Of a DNA stretch of 64,000 nt, positions 36,001-48,400 are shown in pieces. This DNA is from Harmonia axyridis (Eukaryota > Arthropoda > Insecta > Coleoptera > Coccinellidae), in the NCBI RefSeq assembly GCF_914767665.1, contig NC_059503.1:23870001-23934000 (forward strand), written 5' to 3'. How positions within the stretch are numbered: the first letter of the stretch is position 1; each line of letters starts with the position of its first letter. The position numbers and the translations under genes were made by a program. Under the pieces are notes generated by a model. The model was not told the origin of the DNA, made no database searches, and saw only the letters and a list, made by a program, of their open reading frames with translations.

Positions 36001-39000
36001 CCCCAGCTCTAATTATAATACCCTTGAAATCCTTTTTGCAAGTTCATCTCCTTCAATCTCACCAGTCAATTTACTGGCCCTAGCCAGACTTTTTATGTAA
36101 TTGCGGTGCTCTAAGGTCAGTTTATTTTTATAAACGAGAGGTTTTCTGACCCAGCTTCATGAATAACCGCCATTTGAGCCTATATACAAGCCACGAAGCT
36201 TATGAGTGGAGTTCAGGACAGAAAGAATGTGGAACTTAAAAGGGGAGGCCTATGTCCCGGGGTGGACTATGAGAGCCAGCTGCTTATTATGATGACACTC
36301 CTATACCACTGACCCCTTTGAATTTGATCCATCTGCGAACCATATGGATGACCAGTTGATTCACGAAATACTATGACGGTCACAAATGATCGTTAAAATA
36401 ATTTTTCAAAATCATATTGTCGTCATTATATTCAAAGGTTTGAACATGAGGTTAGAATACAATTGATTCAGTCATTATCACTTGAAATATTTCTAAAAAA
36501 TGCATCTTTAGGAGGGGACTCACAGGTGTTTAAATTTCATGGTAATAGCTCCCTTATAGTTTTTGAGAAAAGCTATGGACACGTCGGTTGTAAATTTTTT
36601 TTATATTATATTTATGGATTCTACACGCAAGCATATTATATAATACTTTTTTGGACGATTCCAAGGTAGATTATTTGAAATAATGAAAATACACCTGCAT
36701 TTCTTAAATTGTTCCGAAATGTTGCTTCATTAACAGTATTTTTGATTTAGTTTCAGGTGGTACATACCTGAGGGAATTTTCAATCATGCACCTTATTTGG
36801 CCACACATATGATCCGAGATCTTATAGGTACTAGCGACATCGACTATAATAATATGACGAACTTCATGTTGGTGGTGAGGAAGTTGTATAGAAATAATCC
36901 TTATCATAACTTCGAGCATGCATTCAACTTCATGCACAGCATGTACAACATTTTGAAGAGGAATGCTCATATATTCTCCCCGATGGAGGTATATACTTTC
37001 AATATCTACTTCACTTTTTTGAGGAGGTACCTCAACCATAGAAACACAAACTTCTATTTTTTCTTTTCAGATCAAAGCTCTCCTCATTGCTGCAATTTGT
37101 CATGATATAGACCATGGTGGATGTACAAATAACTATTTGATTCTCACCAACGATGTTATATATCAGCTGTATCACGATGCGCCTTGGGAAAATTATCATT
37201 ATATTGTTTCTGCTAGGATAATTCAGGTACCTTCATTAAATATTCAAAAATTCCATACAAGTACTTTCTGCAATTGCAGCTAATTTTGTCTTTGTAAATT
37301 TGTCTAATAATCAAGGTGAAAATCTCTGAGTATTCGGAAAAACTTCAATTAAAACGCAGAAAAATATAACAGAACAATATAATGCTGCAGGGCCCGCAGG
37401 ATCCTAAAAATGTAATAGAATATCTATATATTATTGCATTTCCATTTGGCGAATATTGGCAAACATGGCAGTAGGTATCAGCAAATATTTGTCTCGATAG
37501 AATACCTAGATATCAAATGCGATGAGGGACAGATATATAACATTTAGTTAAATAAATCCCTATACCGGGTGGTTTAAAAGTCTGGAAACGGTGAATTTAT
37601 TTCGCGCACAGGTGGCAAATCGAAATATTGATACTGGGGTCTTTAGTAATTTCTCTCGAGGAATCGATGAGCCCATCAGATTTTGAACCCAAAAGGGCCT
37701 TATACGAGATATGAAGCCCAACTTTGAAATTTCAAATGCGAACACCCATCTTTTTTTATAGCAGATTCGAATTTAACGGGAAATTTTACATCCGAATTGG
37801 TTGAAAACAAATTTTTTTCGTCCTTTTTTGGGCCCTAGGTAGCGTTTTTTGTTCAAAAATCCTGGGGCGTTCATTCAGATCAGGATGCAAAAATTCATAT
37901 ATATTCTGATACTGAGGTCCTTAGTTATTTTTCTCATTGAATCGATTGAGCCCATCAGATTTTGGGTACATATAAGCAGGGCCCCCGCAAGGGACATCAA
38001 CGCCCGCGTGCGGAACATATTTTTGCGCCCCTTAAAGGGGGGAGGTGGAGAAAAGCACTGCTGGATAATCGGATTTTGTTTTGTTTTGTTAAGAATTTAG
38101 TGTAGAATGGTTGAAAATCTATCAGCAACCTTCATTGCCTTAAGAACTTTATGGTGTTAGTTGTAACATAATACATCTTAAATGTGTTTCAAAACTTAAG
38201 CTGTATTCTTCTATAAATTATTCATAAAGGCATAAACATTTAATAAGGATCAATACAGAAATTGAATGGATGTTTTTCTAGATTTGGCTGTTCAAATTTT
38301 TTTATAAAATCAATCAAACAATTTTATCGAGTATCTCTTGCTCTATATCTAAGATTGCCAATCCAGAAAATCTTTCTTATGACATGGTAGACTTCAAATA
38401 GTTTTCAATCATTTTTAATTTAGTGAATGATCTCTCACCAGAAGCAACCGACACAGGTAATGTGAGAAGGATTCTTGAGGCAATACTAAGATTCGGTAGA
38501 GAAGAAGTGAGATAATTTTCAAAAATATATTGTAGAATTTCAAGAGGATTTTCGCTTCAGATAATGAAAACAATCTTAGGGCTTTTATCTCGTTGAATAA
38601 ATCATTTTGTTTTACGTCAGCCTCTTTTTTTTCCTGATCAGTTAGCTCTTGTTGAAGAGCATGACAGCATTTTAATAGATATTTATCATTTAATTCAAGA
38701 ATATCACAAATAAAACAAAAAACGTTATCGTAATCAGATATCATATCAAATCTACTATTTAAGGAACTTAGTGTTTGATCAATTATTTTCAAAAAGAAAT
38801 TTATTTTAAAAGCGATTTTTGGATCTTGAGGTGCCTCATCCGTCTGTTTATAATCGAACAATTTTGGTTTATACTTTCGTCTTACAGTATATAATAGAGA
38901 AAAACCTTGATCTATCTCAAGAGCAGCCGCTAGTTTTCCAGCTTTCGCAAGTTTTTCCTCGAGAACATTATCATCCCTATAATTTTTGAAATGATCAACT

Positions 39001-41608
39001 AAATTCTTCATAGTTTTGGCACACTTTAATGTCAATCGCTACACTTTGCATCATTTTACTTTTTTATAACATTCCAATCTTTTTGTGAATGAAGAGAAAT
39101 AGATATAAAGTTCTTGTTCAATATCAAAAGAGTCCACTGTTTCATTTGAAACCTTAGCAGCATTTTCAGTTAAATTTAAGCTGTGTGCAGCACTTGGCAC
39201 AAAAAATGCCCTAAGATTAGCATCGAGTATGAGTTTTTGTAAAGCAATATCTGGCTATTTCATACCGATTGCGACGTTCGGAAACTTTTATAAATTACAA
39301 GAAAGAAGTTTAGAAAAAAAAATTGTTAAAAAAATTTGAAGGAATCTTTTTCGAAAACCTTTGGTCCATCGGTTCTTCATGCGGTCTATAAGAGGTTTTA
39401 GCGCCCTTTTAGAGTGGCGCCCGCGCGGTTGCGGGGGCCCTGCATATAAGAGCCTTATACGAGATAAGAGCCTCAACTTTTAAATTTCAAATGCAAACCC
39501 ATCTTTTTTATAGCAGTTTCAAAGTTGGACCTCTTATCTTCTCCACATCTTTTCCTTACGATTGTGAATATAGCCAGTAAACTTCCATAAAATATAAATT
39601 TAAACGTATAAGTCAAATCCTTATTCCTTATATTTCAAAATAAACAGATAGTAGTGAATTAACTACTATATCTTATATTAATAATCGAACTCTGATCAGA
39701 GTTTGAATAAAATTAGGTTACTCTATTCGTCAACATATGATATTGGCAAATAGAAAAAATAGAGTAAAATGACTGCAACTATTTTTCAGATATACCTAGT
39801 TATTTAAAAATATCTCTGTAGGTATTGTGAGATATAGTTTTGACGAAAAGAGTTTCATTAATTGTTTTTCTCCTATATGGGAGCGGACATTCACCTCCTC
39901 CCTTCACTCCCCCATAGATACGCCCTTTGCTTTGAGAAAGATATAGGTAATTAGTTTTATCAGTATTCAACCTTCGAAACTGACGAACTATAATTAATTT
40001 TTTTTTAAGTATAATCAGTTAAAGAATCGATAAAGACGAAACTATATTATCAAAGTGTATGAAAACAACAAAGATGTGCTACACAATGATCTCTATTCAT
40101 TAACTGAAGATGCTATAGGTCAACACTCAACAGATTACGTTTGATTAAGTGCGGTCGGCTATGGATCAGTTCAACTTTTAATGATGGACAGAATCGTTTC
40201 TTTTGATGAATTATCTCAACTCCAAGAATTTATCAATATTGTAATAACGGCAATTTATTCGATATAGTTTTTTTTTCCAGATATATGATCTATTCAAATA
40301 TAATAGTCGAAATCAGAAAATATTTCTGAATGAAGTAAAGGAAGCCATTCTTTCCACTGACCTTCAACAGCACTTCAGAAACAGGAAAACGCTTTTCACC
40401 GTAGTAAACGACCAATTATTTGACTTTTCGAATACTATACATCGGAGTTTGATGAAAGGCTTGATGATGACCGTTTGCGATTTATCAGCGCAATGTAAAC
40501 CTTTTCATATCGCGAGAAGGATCACCGAGAACGTTTATCGTAAGTCTCTGATCTGAATGGTATTGAAAGCGTGAACTGCATCACTACATATTTTAATACA
40601 ATAAAGTACCAGGAATTAGTAAATTAAACGCAAAATATATGTATCTATTATTTATCCTAATTCCATTAATCGCCTTCAAGTAGGTAGTCTCTTTTCGAAA
40701 CAATACTTACCTACGACAAAGAATAATCCAATCAAATCGATTTTCAATCTCCTTTTGAGAAATCGCCTTCTGCACTTTCAAAAAGAGCAAAAGGTCGGTC
40801 AAGCCATATTAGGGGAATATGGTTCTTTTCGATAAGATTTATTGAAATTTTGTGCAGAAGTGGTGCAAAGATCATGAGTTTTCTTTCCACAAATCTTCTT
40901 CCTTTCAGCATTCTGGCACGAGGATTTTCCATTTGCACTGCAAAATTACAGAAACGTTTTCTGTTGTTTTTATCCAATGTAAAAATGATGGATGCACTGT
41001 AAACTAAATGACAGATGACTTCCGCGTGAGTATAGACGCCAGTAGCTTAGCGACGAAATTATTTAATTTTTGATTAATTCCCGGTACTTTCTTGACAATT
41101 TATTATTAACTATTTCTCTTAGTATTGTGACTTTTGCAGGAGAGTTTTATGATCAAGGAGATCGTGAAAAGAATATGGGTATTGTACCATTATCAATGAT
41201 GGATAGAGAAAAAGAAAATCTAATACCAGAAGATCAGATTCATTTCATTTCTGTAATTGTATCACCAGCAACAGAGCTACTCAGGTCTCTTATGCCTAAC
41301 ACTGTTGATCTGAATAAAGAGTGCAGGTAATATACATATAGCTTTTAGTGGTTTACTTGATTTTCCTTTTTACAAAGTAAACTTTAAAATAATTTTTAAT
41401 GGCTAATACTTCATTGAAAAGAGAGAACTTTTCCTATATTTGAAGAATTAATCATAAAATGTGAAATTAGCTGATAGTGGTTCAAAACTGTTAATCATAT
41501 AGGCTTACATAATTAATTTTTTGGACTTTCAGGAATCTCCAGTCTTCTTGGCAAGATATACTAGATTCTAGGGACAGAAAATCTAGGAAAAAAAAGCTTT
41601 CTGATTGA
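27042..41608 (+). CDS. PDE10A: PDE10A-like dual-GAF cyclic nucleotide phosphodiesterase
   Basis: Eleven exons: 27042-27300, 27556-27759, 29551-29831, 33699-34014, 34459-34589, 34701-34813, 36757-36988, 37071-37226, 40281-40539, 41140-41326, 41533-41608; 737 residues, phases consistent throughout (human: about 780). An in-frame TAG two codons upstream supports the start. GAF-A is encoded by exons 2-3 (EYVLVEDIKDDRRFSRGSGF, ILCVPVVTPDGD) and GAF-B by exons 4-5 (RSLLCMPITGHGGLVG). The HD-type catalytic domain has YHNFEHA, HDIDHGG (usually HDxDHRG), the metal aspartate in CDLSAQ, and the substrate glutamine and aromatic clamp in EDQIHF. PDE10 enzymes hydrolyse cAMP and cGMP. The linker at exons 6-7 is about 20 residues shorter than I recall for human. 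The exon 4 acceptor (TTCTGATGAG) is poor. Introns of 1.8, 3.9, 1.9 and 3.1 kb are filled with transposon remains. Confidence 0.9.
27968..28825. mobile_element. Non-autonomous hAT element in PDE10A intron 2
   Basis: Ends read CAGGGCCGTCGCTAG and the exact complement CTAGCGACGGCCCTG. An 8-base target duplication CAAACTAG flanks it at 27960-27967 and 28826-28833. CAGGG ends with 8-base duplications are diagnostic of the hAT superfamily. The 858-base interior holds GC-rich GGGGCGGC patches but no transposase frame. Confidence 0.93.
28900..29110 (+). pseudogene. LINE reverse-transcriptase C-terminal scrap
   Basis: The plus strand reads roughly RIFASLRDVIWRNKFMSKSQ, like the end of the reverse-transcriptase region of insect LINEs, where similar wording precedes RPIMTYG. 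It is short, broken on both sides, and lies in PDE10A intron 2 just after the hAT element. Confidence 0.45.
30390..31160 (+). pseudogene. DD41D-type mariner transposase relic in PDE10A intron 3
   Basis: Several frames together recall a mariner-like transposase: SVEEDAEMLIRRRSQ and HGIFYI near 30480-30590, then FANW, an FWLN block and VWCGSPVGGIICPYLF near 30780-30840. Traces of the catalytic end appear near 30950-31100 (WSQQD, SSCDLTTLDNFLWGFVKSLV). Many stops and frameshifts are present. The pattern fits the family in which 41 residues separate the last two catalytic aspartates, but that spacing cannot be measured in this broken copy. Confidence 0.75.
32125..32226. repeat. Foldback with TGCAAYNNGTGCAAAAA arms
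   Basis: Arms of about 40 bases (32125-32164 and 32191-32226) pair around a 26-base loop; the inner 17 bases, GTTTATTGCACTCGACG, pair perfectly. The same TGCAATAAA wording recurs near 32650-32700, which suggests that both belong to one eroded element. Confidence 0.7.
32762..33627. mobile_element. Mariner-type terminal repeats enclosing a LINE fragment
   Basis: The left end reads CACTGTGTCCGTAAAGTACC and continues for about 40 bases. The right end is its reverse complement apart from a 3-base indel. A TA dinucleotide lies on both sides, the usual Tc1/mariner target duplication. There is no transposase inside; instead about 32936-33600 encodes LINE reverse transcriptase on the minus strand. 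The right end lies only 71 bases before the PDE10A exon at 33699. Confidence 0.85.
32936..33600 (-). pseudogene. LINE reverse transcriptase fragment
   Basis: An open frame of about 100 codons (32936-33241) carries FIDLTKAFDRV and TPTGIRQGDSLSPQLFNIIM, two core reverse-transcriptase blocks. Upstream, in other frames, about 33300-33600 still reads NILNTGKVPEEWKKS, PIFKKGDKKKPEN and RGITLLDSTMKLFTRIL. The catalytic FADD block and everything after it are missing. The fragment lies wholly within the mariner-type terminal repeats. Confidence 0.9.
35086..35696 (-). pseudogene. LINE RNase H and C-terminal fragment in PDE10A intron 6
   Basis: Two overlapping minus-strand frames form one broken protein. 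The first contains VFLIWVPSHSGIRGNEEANT, the last catalytic block of RNase H. The second contains LLTGFLTGHCRLRKHPMRM and the zinc-knuckle-like CRFCGEEEETPDHLVTEC, the usual C-terminal end of many insect LINEs. A frameshift separates them. The reverse transcriptase domain is absent. Confidence 0.85.
35645..35780. repeat. Inverted repeat at the edge of the RNase H fragment
   Basis: About 50 bases at 35645-35697 pair with 35730-35780 at roughly 85 percent identity around a spacer of about 33 bases. The left arm is the start of the RNase H coding segment, so part of the LINE has been copied in reverse next to itself. Confidence 0.65.
36150..36300 (+). repeat. LINE-like 3' end remnant
   Basis: CCTATGTCCCGGGGTGGAC followed by a short ATGATGAC run resembles the common 3' end of insect LINEs, which ends in a trinucleotide run. 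No coding part is attached. Confidence 0.35.
37560..39540. repeat. Duplicated repeat, second copy split by a hAT element
   Basis: The segment from about 37620 to 37760 (landmarks GAGCCCATCAGATTTTG and GCCTTATACGAGAT) recurs from about 37890. The second copy stops at 37976 and continues after 39450, because a hAT element inserted into it. The two copies therefore predate the hAT insertion. The family is not identified. Confidence 0.75.
37977..39442 (-). mobile_element. hAT element with broken transposase in PDE10A intron 8
   Basis: The ends read CAGGGCCCCCGCAAGGG and its near complement TTGCGGGGGCCCTG. The exact 8-base duplication CATATAAG flanks it (37969-37976 and 39443-39450). On the minus strand an open frame of 206 codons (38415-39035), with words such as QGFSLLYTVRRKYKPKLFDY, resembles the middle part of hAT transposases related to ZMYM1-like proteins. 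The DNA-binding zinc finger and the C-terminal dimerisation region are not intact, so this is an internally deleted, non-autonomous copy. Confidence 0.88.
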
Positions 41609-42378
41609 ATTAATAAGGGATAAATATATTTTTATGTCCATATATTCAAATATTCCTTATGGTTCAGAGGAATATAATTCTTTAACACAACTCTTATTTC
41701 AAGTTTTCATATACAAAATGGAACAATGAAAAGAGGTGAAAAGTGATATAAATAAATTTATTAGAGTAATACAACATGAAATCTGGATCTATACCTTAAA
41801 TATATTTTACAATTATTATAATAAAGCAAGGAATAGAATATATCCCAAAAATAATGATTTTTTCATACTATACTAGAATATTTTATTATTGATTTTATCC
41901 AAATAATTATATAACGTTGTTTGAAATAAAATATTAATTTCCTTCAAATATTCTCTATTGAGATTCAATATTTTCAAAGGCAATGTGTATAAATATAGAA
42001 TATCGTGCCTGAAATAACTTTTCAACAAATTCAGACTGAGTTTTTATAACAGTAAATTGAAAACGAGAATAAATATTGAAGCAAATTGATTTCATGAGCA
42101 AATGAATTGTAATTAAAATTAATAATTGTAGTGCTGATGATTGCTTTAATAGATGTTTTATACACTATATGTCCAAATTCCAATAACCTCTTTGTGTAAA
42201 TACAGTAAGTATAAACAAACTTTTTTCACAAAACATGAAAAATAGACAATTCATTCAATTATTACTTATAATTGCCAACAGACGATATTACACTAATTCA
42301 GTAACCTATTACTTTCAAACCAAGATTTTATAGTGAAATCAGCAAACAAAATGATTTGAATCATTATGTGTCTTGTTT
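41609..42378. other. Shared 3' region of PDE10A and Snx3
   Basis: Two convergent genes end here, 770 bases apart. The stretch is very AT-rich with poly(A)-signal-like motifs on both strands. I see no further gene. Confidence 0.6.
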
Positions 42379-43018
42379 TTACGTATTGCGAATTTTACCA
42401 GGAACATAATTTTTGTCAATTTGTTGTTCTTGTAAGAACATATGTAAACAACGTTCATTTTGGGCAAGTGGGTGTCCAGCAATCCTGGAGAAAAAAGAAA
42501 TATAGTCCTTCAAGTCATGAATATAGTAAAGTACAAAAGTAAATACACAAACTAAAAAACTCACTTATTGATGAATACTTCTAATCCTTTTCTGCGTTCC
42601 TCAATAAAATCTTCCTCAAAGATACCATCATCCCCTCTGAACGGTAACTGTCTTTTCCATGCTTTACCAGGTAATGGAGGCACTACAATTTTACTATCCC
42701 GCTCTAATTCATTCCTAAGCCATTCAAAATCACTATATCTTCGTCTCACACTAGATTCTTTTATTTTAAATACAGGTAAATTGGTCTAGAAACGAAAAAA
42801 TTTTTATATAATTCAATTACGAAGGGGGTGGATAAACTTACTCTCATTTTTACTTCATAATCTGTGAACCTTTTTTTGCCAACTCCAATTGTAGTAACAG
42901 GATCGACCACATCAATTTCTAGAAAATTTGCAGGTGCTGCATACGCATCGTCTAATGTTTGTTTCTTTACATTCAATCTTCTAGTAGCATCTACAGTTGC
43001 ATCTGACTCAGCCATCAT
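42379..43018 (-). CDS. Snx3: Sorting nexin 3
   Basis: Three exons in coding order: 43018-42842, 42785-42565, 42484-42379; 167 residues, as in other animals. Nearly the whole protein is a PX domain that binds phosphatidylinositol 3-phosphate on early endosomes. RRRYSDFEWLRNELERDS carries the lipid-contacting arginine and tyrosine, PPLPGKA is the proline-rich loop, and RQLPFRGDDGIF follows. The last exon, AGHPLAQNERCLHMFLQ, is almost identical to the human sequence as I recall it. SNX3 recruits retromer to return cargo such as Wntless to the Golgi. Two adjacent ATGs (43018, 43015) could both start; the frame remains open further upstream, but family length favours these. Confidence 0.95.
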
Positions 43019-45401
43019 GATTTTTTTGAAGCAAAGTACGTTAGGGGCAAGAATGAAAGTGGAACTCAGTGCGCAAAGTTCTTTCAATTACCGCACTTCT
43101 AACTGAACACTTTCCAAGAGAAAAAAAGCATTCCAAATTGTTAACTCATCAGTCTGAAAAATTCGGTTTTCACTTCGACAAAACACAAACGACAGGGAGA
43201 CAGCAATAACCATTTGACATATGACAATAGACTTCTATGACATATGTTATTGTAGTTCCCATGTTTAGATTAAATTACGAAAGGTTTCCATAGTCCTAAT
43301 TCCAATATGAACTTAATTATTGCTTTCTAGTCTACCGAAGGTAGTGAAAGCATTGCAATCGCTTTTCAAAAAAATATATTTCAGACGATCTTTAACAAGT
43401 TTGGTTTTCTGTCTGTCGGTATGTGTGTCCGCACATCCTTATTACAGTTTCATCTTTTACTATTCTTATTCGATTTCAATGAAGTTTGGAATGGGCTTTG
43501 AGCTTGGGTCTTAGATAATTCCACATAAAATACAGTTTTTTCAGATGAAGATTGGTCGGTATTTCTATATTTCAAGTTCTGTTAGTCTGAATTGTAAGAA
43601 AATTGGTAATGATGTTTAGGTTCTGGTAATAACTAAGAAAGCATTTTCGTGAAAATTTCAGCTCTTTCGGTTGGACAGAACGACTATTGCTCACGTGCAA
43701 AATCCGGGATTCCAATCTTTTACGCTCTGAGCAATAATAATTAGTCCTGTAAAAGTTTGATGTTGGAGAAATTTATAATGTTTAGTATTTTTTAAATTTG
43801 TAACCTTTTGGATAGTAACTACCGACTCAAATATTTCATAAAAAATCCCAATACTTTGAATTGTTACATAATTCAGATTATTATTCGAAAATAATTTATA
43901 AAGGTGAAAGAAAAAAATGACTGTTGATTTTTGCCAGGGTTAAGCAGACGCCCAAATGTAGACAATACAACATCTCTGATAATATCACGAAGCATGTCAG
44001 CAAACATCAGTTATTGCACTACCGAGAGAGGTACTGTTTAAGCGTCTTATTTCAATGCTAGACTTTTGTGAAAAATCTTTATCCTCCTTAGGTCTTTCTA
44101 TTCAAGAGTTATCGTGTTTGCAGAAATATTTTAATATATTCGTCATCAACGAGTTGAACCTTATCATTTGAAACCAATATTGAAAAATACAGACATTGTG
44201 GTGAAATTATATAGCGCTTTTGAACGGTAAAGAGCGCTCAAAAAATATGATATTCTACTTTTTAATTTTATTTCATTATTCATTCATATTGATATACTCT
44301 CATATAAGCTTGCCGTTTTTACTTTAAGAACTAAGAAGAATTCAGCAAAATAAGTTGATATCAACGGTCATGTAATTAAAAAAATATATCACCACTTAAA
44401 TTTTAATAGAAAAATTCTGTTTACAAAAATTAACTCCAAGACAGAATTCGTGAATCTCCTCTGGAGGTTATAGTACTATTATTCTAAAACGAATATAATA
44501 CAACACTGGTATATGTACACTTATGTTATGTAATGAAACATTTAATGATGAAAATTCATGGCCTAGTAAGTGAAGAAAAAAATCATCATTTTATTTTAAC
44601 TCAGAAAAAATACTCAACTAAAATGAACAGAGTTTAAAATACATAATTGTTCTTTCAAATTCAGAAGTTTGATGAAGAAAATTAATACTCCACCAAACTA
44701 TGATAAAATATGTGAATTATTAAAAAATAATAACAGAAATACTGATATATATCAGTAACCTTAAATTTCATAATATTAAAGGACATTCGGTCGCCATTTA
44801 ATTTTGTACTTTGGGAATTTTTTACATAGTACTCATTTATCACAGTGCATCTTGCATAAAATAATATTGACTACTATTTGATAGTCTCGAATAAAATTTT
44901 TTGAAGAAAAAATTATATAAACCATCCTTGAATATGAATTTTTGAAAATATGAAACAAATCACTAGTATTACAAGATTTAAAAATGTCATCTAATAAGAT
45001 GAGAATATTTCATTTTCAAGTACTTGTAAGTTATATTAATTTCTTTTTTAATATTATTTACACTGTTTCAACACATCATCATAAAAACATTAAAGCTTTA
45101 TTAGGAAATACTTTTTCCTCAGCTTATCGAAAAATTTGTTAATAAATTTTCAGTTAAATTAAGCTTCGTTCATATTCCAATTGAATGATTGCAAGAGTTG
45201 AGACTCATTCTTCGATTTATCGGAACGAGATTTCATCCTGAAATTTTATAGCAAATAATAGATTTCTTAAACTTGCATTTGATGCCACTTTTCAATTATT
45301 CAATCGTATATATTTTACTGGAAATGAATAAATAAAATGTATTATTTGAAAACAACAACAGTAATAAAAATAATCTATAAACTCTTAAATATACTCTGTT
45401 C
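43019..45401. other. Intergenic between Snx3 and NCAPH2
   Basis: Contains the Snx3 promoter and the 3' region of NCAPH2, both on the minus strand. A dispersed repeat at about 43320-43530 resembles 62940-63130 (listed separately). A possible small alternative last exon for NCAPH2 near 45174-45238 was considered and not accepted. Confidence 0.5.
43320..43530 (+). repeat. Dispersed repeat related to 62940-63130
   Basis: Both segments begin with an AGTCTRCYGAAGGTAGTGRAAGCATTG pattern and share a TTTCTGTCTGTCGG/CTTGTCTGTCTGTC word and GCACATCCTT/GCATATCCTT. The orientation is the same. They are two eroded members of one unnamed family. Confidence 0.6.
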
Positions 45402-48400
45402 TTATTTGTTACGCTTACTACCACTGAATTCACCAGAACTACTTGGAAATGAACGTTTTTTCATCTTGCGCATATTATCTAAATGTCTATGATAATCTTG
45501 TTCGGATGGAGCCATGTAGTCTTTCAGACGATCATAGTACCGTTCTTTAGTAATCAATTTCAACTGAAATGTTTCATTTGATAATTTACCACTTTGCACA
45601 CCCTGAATTTCTATATTACAAGTGTTTGCCAACTGTAATGCAGAAATGAAATATCGTGTAACTTCAGCAGCTGATTTGCCTTTAACTATATTCTTGAATT
45701 TTTGGGGATGCCCCTCTTGGAAATTCTCCATTATATTCGAACCATATTCGTGAATATCAAAATCTGTTGATTTCATATCTTTGAATTTTTCAGACATATA
45801 TTGCTTCCAGTCATAAACTCGTTGATACAAAGGTTTTCCTTCTTCCTCTTCATGATTTTCTGATACATTAAGCTCATGATGCAATGATTCCTGTGGTGTT
45901 TGATCATTCAATTCGAGAACAGGTGAATTAATATCAGAAACATATGTAGTATCTTCATTATCTTGAAAGTGAGACTCATAACCACTATCTTGTGTACATA
46001 GTATAGGATGGTCAGATAGTTGTGATGCATCTTCTATTCCTATTCTACTGCTAGAATCTATAGGATCATCAAATTTCAACTCTGGTAATTCCACCATCCC
46101 TGAAATCAAGAAATTTCTTTATTACTTCCATTTAAATTGTGAGCAATAATTTCTAAATTTTTTGATGATTATAATCATTTGTACCGAATTTAACCAATCA
46201 ATACTGACCTTCTCCTTCTTCAGGTTGATAATGAGTTGCAAAAAATGTATTAAATTTTTCTAAATCTACGGTAATGCCCGTTACTAATTTTTTAAGGGCT
46301 GCTTTGGATAATTTTCTTCTCTTTTCTGGAATCTGAAATATTAGAAGTTGATAAATCATCTAATCTATATCAAGTAACAGATTCCTACATACTACCAAAT
46401 GAGATTATTTCACATTTCCTCTAAAGTATATTTGTCATTTAAGATTTTTTTTAATTGTAGAGTAATGAAAAAAAATGGAAAAATAATCGTAATCTGCATA
46501 TACCAATAAAAATTAAAAGAAACCAGTTGCTTTTCTACATATGCAAACAAAATTTTAATAAAATATTTGGAGTCTACATAGAGATTTTTTCTTTCTTTAT
46601 ACTTATTATAACTCCAAAGAGATCACAGATTACGGTTTTATAAAAATTTCAACCTAGTTGGATCTGTTGTCACGGAAATATTTAATTTTTCATTTCCATT
46701 CTTGAATATTTTTTGTTCTGATGGTGTGTTCACCTTCAAATTTTGCATGAAGCATCAAACTACTATTCTAAACCCTATATATTTCTCCTAATATTTTGGG
46801 GAATACTCTGCACAAAACAAGTGTTTAATCAATTAGGTGCATGCTTGTTGTTCTGTTATAGGAATGTATTATAATGATATAATGATTTTTGTAATTTTTA
46901 TGTTTAAGTTGGGTAAATAAATAAACACTCAAATACAGGGTCAGTTTTAAGGTTACGATAATATTAGTTGATTTTTCATTTTTTTGAATTTTCTTTGGTT
47001 TTGGTAGGGTGATCAACATGAAATTCTGCAATTTCTGGAGATTGAAATTGTTATTTTATATCTAAATGTAACATTTCATTTCAATCAAATTAATGACTGT
47101 GAAGAATCAGAAACTTGTTGACATAAGAGATCAATATAGAAAAAGGGTAACATTCAAAAGGCGTTAGAGTAGTTTTCAACTGGAGGTACTTACTATATCA
47201 TCATCTTCAATTATTTCCATTGTTTTTATTTTGATTCTAGATGATTTCCTTTTATAACCCATTTGTTTAGTTTTATTCAATAGTGAACAGTTATCGTTCA
47301 GAGACTTATTTTCTGATGACTCATTTCTATTTGAGTTTTCCACATCATAAAATGTATCTTCATGGATAGTGCACATCTCATCTTCATCTTGGGCTTTAAC
47401 ACCACAATTTGAACAATTCGATAATTTACCTGTAGAAGATATATTAATATCTGCGTCTTTATCTCCTATAATTTGAAGTGAAGAATCAATGATATGGCAA
47501 TCAATATCAACTTTTCTCTCAGTGGAGAAGTTCTCCTGAAAATTTTCCGATTTAGAATCTTCTCCTTCACAGCAGTGGTAGAATGACTTTTTCAGTTCAT
47601 CTATAGATAATCTAGACAATCTACTCAAATCATCAACCGACAATCTTAATAAATTTACCTGGCATTTTTTCACATAAATATTATCCAAGTCTGACATATC
47701 CAGTCTAGATACATAAGTAGAAGATATGCTTACTCTTCTTAATTTTTGTGGACTTTGCTTATTGAAGGACGAATTATCAAAATTTTTAACATACATATTT
47801 CTGTTTACAAAATATTGATCTTTATATTTTTCAATGTATTTTTCTACTTCTACAGAATGTTTTTCTAAATCTTCAAAACTCAAATGATTTTCTTTGAGAA
47901 AATTTGGAATCAAGTAAAGTTCACTATATAATTTGAATGGAAAATCAGAAAATCTTGGTTTATTAACTAGAAGTAACTCCTCTAATCTAATGACTGATTC
48001 CATTTTAGACGTGTGCACAACAAATTCATTTTCTTGGTCTTGATCGAAGATTGCATCTTCAATACTTCGAAATTGAATTTGTTTATCAGATAAGGTTCTA
48101 TTACTCCTTGGAGTAGGTTGTATGTCCCATTTAAAAACCATTTTTTTATACCAGCCTGAGTATAATTTGGAATCTTTCTGATAATTAATGTGTTGAAAAT
48201 CATCAATTTCCTTCCAATCTATAGGAAAACATTTTGATTTGCCTTTATCTTCATTACGAGATGTATCTATTTGTCTCCTCCTCCTTTTATATTTCCTTTC
48301 TCTTTCTTCTATTCTTTTAAGTTCAATTTCATTTTCTTCCCTGGAGAAAATGAATAATTTAATTATAGAATGAGCACATTGTTATAAACGCGTTCACTGC

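Noticed and set aside
36438..36525. Extra PDE10A exon
   Set aside because: It is open and can be entered in phase after 34813, but no good donor lets it join 36757 in phase; direct splicing of 34813 to 36757 already keeps the frame.
45174..45238. Alternative last exon of NCAPH2
   Set aside because: There is a CAG acceptor and a short frame (MKSRSDKSKNESQ...), but joining the weak donor near the end of exon 5 gives an immediate stop.
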